A model generated the notes under the pieces. That model saw only the letters and a list, made by a program, of their open reading frames with translations. It did no database searches and was not told where the DNA came from. From IMG/VR virus record IMGVR_UViG_3300048625_000405, positions 1-23,848 of that record: a stretch of 23,848 nucleotides of DNA. One strand, given 5' to 3'. The translations under genes and the position numbers were made by a program. Each line of letters opens with the position of its first letter. Position 1 is the first letter of the stretch. The stretch is from a virus. This document shows, in pieces, positions 12,753-20,800 of the stretch.

Positions 12753-13745
12753 AACTTGATTCCGCCATTACTTGTACTATGATTGCCATTGCAAAAGTCG
12801 GTATTCGACACGTAGAGAGTTCCATTCTGCATATTCTTTCTGTCTCTATATCAAGAATCAAACTTCCACACTCTTCTTCCTCTGGTACGTACCCAGGTAA
12901 GAACGACTGAGGTTGTGATTTGTATTTGGTTTTGTCACTTCCATATAGAGAGTGAACGATCGACAGCACACAATCTGTTAAGTATGCTGTCGTAATACTT
13001 TCTGCTTGAAGTCGATCCTTCTCTACCTGCTGTAGTTCGACGTATATTTTCTGTATATACACCGAACTTAAATCCCAAAAAGAATTACAGTGAAACACGG
13101 GATCTGAAAGATATCTATTGAGATAAACATGTACCTTCAGCCAGTAGTCTCGCTCAATGACTCTATTTTCGTAATTGAGAATAGAGTCATTAAGTAATTC
13201 AATCTCTGTCTTTACTTTCCCACTTTTCCAGTGGTTGGTTCATCCTTTTCACCAGTCGATTCCTTGCTAAAGAATTCAATGAGCTTCGGATGTATTTCAG
13301 CAGTTGCCTTAGTGAACTCCTCAGTCCACTCACCAGCATAAATGAGTCCGAACTCAGCCTCGAATTCTACCGTAGGAAACTTTTCCTTAATGATTCGTGA
13401 GTCCATCATAAAAGTCAATTCGGCCTCTTCAACATCCCTGTTGGTTTTCATTGGGGACTTGAGACTTAGAAGCTCAATGCGATCTGAGCTAACAGAATCT
13501 AATACGCCTCTGTCATACTCTTTAACAGCATGGTAAGCCTCTTCCTGGCCTGCGAGACCTAAAGTTTCTTTTACGTTGTCTACGAAGGCTAAATAGGCAA
13601 TGTTCCACTCGTTACGAGCAGCTTCACTATTTTCCTGTAACCAGATACGTTCCTTAGGGCTTAAGGACTGACGTTTGAACAATGGAATTCCGCAGATTAC
13701 GACTTCTTCACGTACAACGCCGAAAAGACTGACTGATTTTGCCAT
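12727..13745 (-). CDS. gpGT-like tail assembly chaperone, -1 frameshift product
   Basis: The frame from 13239 down to the stop at 12727 has no ATG and no good start before a weak GTG at 13098, yet it is long and protein-like. It is in the -1 frame relative to the gpG-like gene upstream. A slip at G-GGA-AAG (13215-13221) would join 177 residues of gpG to 162 further residues beginning VKTEIELLNDSILNYENRV, giving about 339 in total. In lambda, gpGT is made the same way at the same heptamer in a small percentage of passages; the T part recruits tail tube subunits to the tape measure while G coats it. Both products are needed in the right ratio. The downstream half has no independent ribosome binding site. 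Confidence 0.7.
13156..13191 (-). promoter_or_regulatory. Strong RNA hairpin downstream of the slippery site
   Basis: In the mRNA, AATGACTCTATT and AATAGAGTCATT form a perfect 12-base stem with a 12-base loop, starting 23 bases after the heptamer. Stimulatory structures usually sit 5-9 bases away, so its part in frameshifting is uncertain. Confidence 0.5.
13212..13745 (-). CDS. gpG-like tail assembly chaperone
   Basis: 177 residues from ATG 13745 to TAA at 13212-13214. It is acidic and mostly helical, with L-S-P-K-E-R-I-W-L-Q near 28-37, a run W-N-I-A-Y-L-A-F-V-D-N-V-K and a flexible charged tail (KESTGEKDEPTTGKVGK), typical of chaperones that coat tape measure proteins. Sequence similarity to lambda gpG is not obvious by eye; the call rests on position before gpK/gpI, the open -1 frame downstream, and GGGAAAG as the last two codons. 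It is divergent from the tape measure gene rather than just upstream of it. Confidence 0.65.
   Translation of the reverse strand: MAKSVSLFGVVREEVVICGIPLFKRQSLSPKERIWLQENSEAARNEWNIAYLAFVDNVKETLGLAGQEEAYHAVKEYDRGVLDSVSSDRIELLSLKSPMKTNRDVEEAELTFMMDSRIIKEKFPTVEFEAEFGLIYAGEWTEEFTKATAEIHPKLIEFFSKESTGEKDEPTTGKVGK
13215..13221 (-). promoter_or_regulatory. Programmed -1 frameshift slippery heptamer GGGAAAG
   Basis: Frame-0 codons are GTG GGA AAG TAA, so G-GGA-AAG fits X-XXY-YYZ and is identical to the lambda G/T slippery site. After slipping, reading continues GTA AAG ACA into the gpT frame. The heptamer lies immediately before the gpG stop codon. Confidence 0.75.
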
Positions 13746-13927
13746 GAGATTAGTTTTAGTGAGTACTAAAGGTATTCTAACATTCCGTCTAGGCGCGTTT
13801 TTGTTCAGCGAGCTCCACGCGACTTTATGTGATCAGCCTCAGATAGGAAGATTGCCGGGTTAACTGTAGCATCCGGAGAGTAGCTTTTGAAGTGCTTTAA
13901 TCTGTATCCGTTGCCAGATATACATTA

Positions 13928-14043
13928 GAGCCCTAATCAAAAACTTGCGAAATCCTATATATATTATCTTTAATTTGGTTTTCAGCATGTTTTCACGACT
14001 TGGATCGTACCAATAGGAAGTTTTTTTTGCGGGCGTGATCTTT
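13928..14043 (-). repeat. Four-copy intergenic element, copy B
   Basis: Begins GAGCCCTAAT, holds the perfect 19-mer at 13939-13957 and the AT-rich core ending ATCTTTAA, then CAGCATGTTTTCACGACTTG and GATCGTACCAATAG (14003-14016). Its right arm is degenerate compared with A and D. It points to gpG, 194 bases away. Confidence 0.65.
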
Positions 14044-14069
14044 TAGTGCCAATCAATCAAACTGAAGCA

Positions 14070-14094
14070 CGTGATGTCTTACTGATGTCTTACT
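14070..14094. repeat. TAAGACATCA repeats, right cluster (inverse)
   Basis: ACGTGATGTCTTAC at 14070-14083 is the exact reverse complement of 964-977, followed directly by TGATGTCTTAC at 14084-14094. Confidence 0.65.
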
Positions 14095-14204
14095 GTAAAA
14101 TCATCGATCTTCGGAGGCTGAAATCATAGAGAACAAGCTTGAGCATGGTAGTTTTTTGCTATACCCTACCGAAAGGCACTCAACTTAGCTCTAGCCGTTA
14201 CTTT

Positions 14205-14306
14205 GAGCCCTAACTAAAAACTTGCGAAATCCTATACAGTTATTCTTTAGTTTTTGCAGCATGTTTTTTTTCGTACTGCCGAAGACCTTTTGCGAGCGCG
14301 ATCTGG
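14205..14306 (-). repeat. Four-copy intergenic element, copy C
   Basis: A direct repeat of copy B 277 bases away: GAGCCCTAAC, the perfect 19-mer at 14216-14234, TATTCTTTAG, GCAGCATGTTTT and then GAGCGCGATCTGGCAAG, the last part shared with copy A. TATTGGTACG follows at 14340-14349. Confidence 0.65.
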
Positions 14307-14586
14307 CAAGCATGTTTTCGCTCCCTTGCCAAAGATTTCTATTGGTACGCTTCATCCACCTTAAAGCCCCTTCAAGGCATCGGAAAAGTATCTCAGGATA
14401 AGAACTACCAGTGAAGATACTAAGGCACCTTCACAACCCTCCTGGTGGCCTCTCAAGGAATGTTAGCTTATTGGGTGGATTTGTACCAAAGAGAACCTAA
14501 GTAAGCCCAATTAGTATGTTTCACAGGTACTTCTCGTGTAGTCAACAACCTTTCGTTCCCTTGATAATTTTTGGAAGTGACAACAT

Positions 14587-14655
14587 CCAAAAAGTTGCGA
14601 AAATCTGTTTTAAAGAATATATGTATAGGATTTCGCAAGTTTTTGGAGAGGACTC
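14587..14655 (+). repeat. Four-copy intergenic element, copy D
   Basis: Inverse of the other copies. It has near-perfect arms CCAAAAAGTTGCGAAAA (14587-14603) and ATTTCGCAAGTTTTTGG (14630-14646) around an AT-rich core, with the 19-mer as its complement at 14626-14644. TTGCGA (14595-14600), 17 bases, TATATG (14618-14623) is a possible promoter into the tape measure gene. Confidence 0.65.
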
Positions 14656-14716
14656 TAACTCAACCTCAGTATTGGTTCTGTTGAAATAACCATCTTTTTG
14701 AGCCTGATTACGGAAA

Positions 14717-14738
14717 TGTATCAAACTTTGATACAAAA
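14717..14738. promoter_or_regulatory. Operator-like palindrome, right copy
   Basis: GTATCAAA-C-TTTGATAC, perfect 8-base arms, followed by AAAA. It is 72 bases beyond the copy D 19-mer and matches the left palindrome at 1150-1171. Its last base is the A of an alternative tape-measure ATG at 14738, so a bound protein would block that start region. Confidence 0.6.
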
Positions 14739-14827
14739 TGCCTGCGATCAAATTCGATACGATACCGCGCCGTATTTGCCTGATCAATGTTACTATCGAG
14801 TCACGTCTCTTTCTAGATATTTCTCTT

Positions 14828-17800
14828 ATGTCTATTCTCGGTACTCTTACCCTTGACATCTCAGCCCCCACCGCACAATTATCTAGAGACTTAGATAAGG
14901 CTGCTTCGATGATCAGAGAATCAAGTTCGAGAATGATTCCAACGATCGGAATTTCGACTGCCTTACAGAAGGATTTAAGAGCAGGTCGAAGCATTTTAAA
15001 TAACTCCATGCAGCAAATGGAGTCTGATCTAGGGAAATATGATCTTGATAATTATTCTCAAGAAGTAGACGACCTGAACTCATCAAAAATAACCCCCAAA
15101 GTTGACGACAGTCAGTTGACAGCCCTAAACAAGCACTTATCTTTAAAAGAAGAACATCTTGATCGTGTAGTACAAAAGTTTAGTAGTCAAAAGATTAAGC
15201 CCAACTTTGTAGCGGGGGACAAAATCCCAGATCAAAGCTTCAACGTCACTGTCAATCTTCGTCCAGAGAATCAAGAGCAGATAGCTAAGAGTACCTCACG
15301 CGCGATCGAGAAGGGGCTAGCTCAATCTAAAGGAAAGGGGTTGAGTCTGTTTGACGGGGTTCAATTATCTATAGGTCAGTCAATCGGAAAATCTTTATCT
15401 TCTGCACTTAAAGACATCACGGGATTTGACCTTGGCAAGGGAATTAGAACTGCTGCTAAATCGCTCTCTCAACCAATAAAAATACTTATTACCGACAATC
15501 CTCAGCTAAAAACAGAGATTGCTAAAATTAGAGCTGATATTAGTGAGAACTTAGACAGAGCGGGTTATCAACTAGCTGATGCAATTGTTGCGGGCTTAGA
15601 CAGTAGAGATGGAGACATCAAGTCACGACTGAAAGCCTTCGGCGGAGAGTTACTTAAAGACAATGTACTGAAAAATGAAGGAACGGAGATATTTGGCAAG
15701 GTCAAGGGTGGCAGTAGAAATGTAATTGATGCTGTCTTCCCTAAGGATAGAATATCAAGTTACGTAACTCCTTTTGACGAAGCACTCACTCGCCGTCGAG
15801 AAAAAACAATAAGAGAGCGTGGGATTCCAGCGGCAATGGCGCGCGCCCAAGAGATCATCTCCGACGGAAAGCTTAAAAATTCAGGGAATGCTGTCACTGA
15901 GGACACTCAGGAGCTGATTGTTGCTACAGGTGGCTATGCCAGGGCTAGAGGGCTTTCGGGTAGAAGATTACAACAGACCATCAAAGATCAGGCACCAGAG
16001 GGAACACAGGTTATTTGGATTAAAAACACGGACAGCAGTCTTGACGAAAGAACAAAGGGAGATGCAACGGCCGGAAACATAGGATCTGCGATAAACCTCG
16101 CCAAGCCCAATATCAGAGGTTACAGTCTTGACGCTACAGAGATGGTTGCACAGGCATTGGCCGCAATTGAAAAGAACCCAGAAATCAAGATTAAATTTAT
16201 AGGTGAATCTGGTGGTGGTTTTCCCGCGGAAGAGGCTGCTAAAACCCTGCAGATGATGGGGAAAAACAATGTTGAGTACCTTGGAGTTGGTACGCCCGAT
16301 TTTATTGGTGGACTGAATGCACAGGGACAAAAGATCCTTAGTCAAGATGAGTTTTTGGGAGCTAGAACACAAAAGACCTTTCAGACACTAGGTTTAGCTA
16401 AACCTAGCGAAGGCCAAAGCTTGCTAGGTGTCAAGGGGCATTCCTACGAGAATTACGAAGCAGCAACAGTAGCTCAGTTAGAGAATTTTATTAAGGGTAA
16501 GCCGGAGGAGTTTAACGAAAGGCAGATAGAGCACCTCAAAAAGGTTGCCGGAACATTTGAGTCGATGGATACCAAGTCGATGAATGATGAAGAGCTTACT
16601 AGTCTAGCTAATCAGGCATACGCAACCTTTCAGTTAGTAGAAAGACATGTTCTTGGTGCTGTAGGTAACAAGAAGGCTCAGTTGGAGACGATCGCAAAAC
16701 GATTTGAATCGGTGTACCTAAAGTCCGCCGCAGAACCAGAAGAGATGGCTGGTGTCCGTTCAGCTATAGAAAATGCTAAGAACGGCTTCCTGGATATCAA
16801 CGACAATCGCGGCGTAGAAGCAGCGGCACAAGCTAAATCAACTCAGAAAGAATTACAGAAGTACCAAAGAGATTTGGATGCACTGTATCAAAGATCCACT
16901 GGAACTATCCAAGTTAAGTATCAAAGATTAAGTGCTGAACTCAAGGGGTTGATAGACCAGTACGGGGATCCTCTTCTGGCCGTTAAAGGATCTAAACCCG
17001 ATCAAGTTGCCGCGTCAGGCACTGAGGTGGTAATGGAACCAGAAGTAGACGTATTTGCAGAAGCGGCTCGTAAATTAGAAGCGAGAAAGCGGGTTCGCCA
17101 ATTACGTAAGCCATCAATTTGGGATGAAGCACCGGAATCAGAGTCGTTTTCCTTCCTGGAAGCAGGGAAGAACTCCAAGGTCAATAAAATAGCCGTTCCA
17201 CAAACAGCAGAAACGAAGTTCGATCTTGCGGTAGATAAATTTGGTCGTGCGGTAGATAAGTTTGCCAACAATCAGGAGAAGATGAATCTTCAGGCAAATC
17301 CCTTGGATGATTATGTCGAGGGCGAGTTTGAGTATGCTGAACAGTCTACTGGTGGCAAAGTGCTTTCGGCTACTCGCCAAGCCCTGAGTTTAGCTTCACA
17401 ACCCATTGGTCAAATCGGAGCTGTCGCAGTCGGAGCCGAAGCAGCCTTGTTTGATGCACTGTCATTCCTTAAGCCACTTAAGGGCGCGCTCCAAATAGGT
17501 GGAACTCTGGCCATTGGAGGTGTTTTATCTCAAAACCCAGTTGGACAAGCAGCTATCTCGGCTACCTCTAGCACTATGCAGACGATCGCCAATATACCAA
17601 TTAGCGAGTTTGCTGGACTTACAAGCGGTGCAATTGAGCAAGTGTTGAGCGGGGCTTTAGCCAATCTACCTGGCGGAGTAGGACTAGCTCAGTCGATCGC
17701 AGTGGAGGTTCAAAGAGCATTGCAGTCAGGAGGTGTTCAGGTAGCAGGTGCTATTGGTACAGTCTTATCTCCATATCTCGTTGCGCGTATGGGCATTGGG

Positions 17801-20800
17801 GCTGCTGGGGCTGGGTTCAAACAACTAATGCCTGGGCTACAGGGCAATGACAACCTTGCAAGCTCTACGCAGCGTGCACTCACAGGAGCTGGACGAGTTG
17901 TCAAGCAGTTGATGCCAAGTACCACTATTGAGCCTTTCTGGGATGTAGAGGCGGAAGTGGTAGAAGATCGCGCGTTACCAGGTGGGACACTAAAAGCACT
18001 ACCCCCAGGAAAGAAGACTGTCAACCCTGAGTGGGCAAAGATTGTAGGAGAGCGTCTCAATACAACCCGATCTAAGGTTGAGGAAGCGATCAAGGCTGGG
18101 AATATCGAGTTGGCTCGTCAACTCAGAAGCCAATTAGAAGTCGATGTTAACGCTGCCTATAGAATGGCAGGCTTGGCAAAGAAAGATCCGAATATCTCCA
18201 AAGAGGATCTAGGTCAAATCAGTTCAATCTTGGGGAACTTAAAGAAAAAAGTTAACTTCTTGAAAACCTCCGGAGAAGCAATCGATCAGTTGGAGTCCGG
18301 GGATGTTGGATCCGTCAAAAACAAGGTTGGCTGGTCTCAACAACTAAAGAAGAGGGTGGTTGAAGGTATCCAGAAGAATATGGGTATTACCAGTAAAGGT
18401 GCCGAGGGTGGTTTTATTGATTTTCCCGTGCTCTACAGGGCGTTATTCACTCCGATACCTAATATATTTGCCGGATTAGGCTCCAGCTCCAAGAAGCCCG
18501 CACCAACAGATACTTCATTAAATACTCCATCATTTGTTTCATCAACTCCACCTCCCCCACCTCCCCGTCCTAAATTTTTGACTTTGAATGATGGTGAATC
18601 TCAACCACCATCCTCTGGTACCAGCAACCCACTATCTAAGCTGGTTGGTGCTGGCAAAATGGCTCTAGGAGTGTTTGCTGGGTTTACAGCGGCTGCTCTA
18701 GGTGTACCAGCAATGATAGCCCTAGGTAGTGCCACTATAGAGACAGCCTCAAGCTTTGAGAAGTTGCAAGCTAGGTTAGCCGGAGCTTCTAGTTCAGCTC
18801 AAACAGGGAAGGCACTCTTTAATTCACTGAGCGATAAGGCAGACAATCTAGGTATTTCTCGTTCAACAGCTCTGGGTACTGGGGCTGCAATTGCAGGGGT
18901 TACTTTTGGTACTGAACTAGAGGGCAAGCCTTCCGAGGCTATGACCCAACAGATCCTGGAACTTACGAAATCCAGGGGTCTTAATAAGGATGAGAGCCAA
19001 GGGCTGATCCGCGCACTGTCTCAGGTATTAACCAAGCCAAAAGTTAGCGCAGAGGAGATCAACCAGTTAACAGAGTCAGGAGGCATTTCAGATGCCAGAT
19101 CTATTGCTGCGCGATCGCTAGGACTGACCCCTCAGCAATTCGCAGCGCAACAGGCGAGTGGTGCTGGTATTGATTCGCAAAAATTTGTTCAGGGCTTCTT
19201 ACTTCAAGCTAATCAAGATTCGCGAACAGGTGCGGATATAGTCCAAAACTCTATTGGAGCTAAACAGAATAAGCTTGAGGCTACCAAGGAAAGATTCTCG
19301 CTGAATGCTGGTAATGCAGTCTCGCCAGTATTCAAGGCTGGTTTAGACGCAATTACTGCGGCCTTGGGGTTACTTAACGTAGCACTTGAACAAGGCTCCA
19401 CAGTATTGCTGAGTTTTGCACTTCTTGGTATCACTAAGACTGCCATGGCCTTACTCCCACTCGTTGCCAACCTTCGTTTTGTTACGTCCACAATGGCCGC
19501 ACTTCAGGGTGGGATGGCTGGAGCTGGGGCGGCGGCACTTTCAATGGGAAAAGCCTTGGCAGTCCCAGCCCTTCAGATGGCAGCTTTTTATCTGATTGCT
19601 GAGTCCGTCAAGCAGATTGGAAAAACCTGGAGCAACACCAGTCAAGAGATTGAAGATTCTGCAAACAAAATCGGAGCTTCCTTGGCCAAGGTAAACAAGA
19701 AGCCAGATCCAGAGAAGCCTAAAACAGCCTCTGATGTGCAAGGAGAAGGTTGGTTTGAAAGTGGTATTCTGGTTGCCCAACGTGGCCTAAAAGACCTTCA
19801 GAGGCTGAAAGAGAACGTCTTTGCCGCACCAGCCAGAGCACTTGGGCTTAAAGTGGAATCGGAAGCAGATGGCTTCCTAGATTCTAAGCAAAAAGAGGAT
19901 CAGGATCGCAAGCTGTCCGTAGCCAAATTAATAGAGAAGTCCTCTAAAGCAACTGAAGTAACGCTTCAAACAAGTCAGCAGGGTAATAAACTGACCGAAA
20001 TAGATCGTCAGCTAGCCGCTATCGATACAGAATTTTCGGGGCTTTTTGCAAGCGGCAAGCCAGACGCTGTTAAGCTTTCTGACATTAACAAAAAGAAAAA
20101 CGCTTTAGTAACAGAGCGATCAACGCTTATTGGGGAGAGTATTGTTCCTCAACAGACGATCGCTCAGGATAACGTTAACGAATCAAAAGCCGCACTGGCT
20201 AAACTAGAGTCCGATTTTGCGAAAGGTCAAGTACCATTAGATACCTACACTACGCAGAGAACTTTGTTGGTTTCTGCGGTTGCAGATGCTGAAAAAGCAC
20301 AGATAAAGCTGAATGAAGCCGTTAAGTCAGGATTGAGCAACCTCACTCCGTGGCTGCTTTCTCTAGATAAAATCGCTGCCAGATTTGAGGACATTGGATC
20401 CGCAGCCAATAAATCTAGAGACGCGCTTCAAGATGCTCGTGGCAGAAGTGAAATAAGTGGTGCTATCACAAAAGGAGGTTCTGAACGTCAAGCCACTCAA
20501 GACAACGAGAAAGTCACACTCAATGAGATCAAGCAGCGTAGAGCAACTATAGCCGAGTTAAAGGCAACTCTCAACTCCTTAAATCCAAACAACGTAGCGA
20601 ATGTTCAAAAAGCTTATTCTGTCAACGACAACACATCAGTAGCTCAACTTAAATTAGCTGCTAATGGTGCGGCTAATCAGAGTGACAAGGTAACATTAGA
20701 GAAGCTTGCTCTCGCCAAAGAGGAAAGCTCGAAAGTTGAGTCACTAGATTCAGGACTGAAAAATGCCCGCCTAGAGGTTTTTCGCCGAATTCGCTCTGAA

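Larger units (their letters stand above)
13746..14737. other. Divergent control region, about 1 kb, non-coding
   Basis: It lies between the gpG-like gene (-) and the tape measure gene (+). Copies B and C of the 19-base element point left, copy D points right, and TAAGACATCA repeats and TATTGGTAC motifs lie between. The operator-like palindrome abuts the right end. No tRNA or convincing short gene was seen. Much of it is a rearranged relative of 862-1430. Confidence 0.65.

Noticed and set aside
12727-13098. An independent gene starting at GTG 13098
   Set aside because: The coding frame continues upstream without a start to the gpG slippery heptamer, so it is better explained as the frameshifted gpT part.
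14542-15009. A 155-codon minus-strand frame across copy D and the tape measure start
   Set aside because: It overlaps a well-supported gene start and control motifs, and its product shows no recognisable features.
15968-16372. A minus-strand frame opposite the hydrolase-like domain
   Set aside because: The plus strand carries the coherent domain with catalytic motifs; the reverse product is cysteine-rich and unlike any protein I know.
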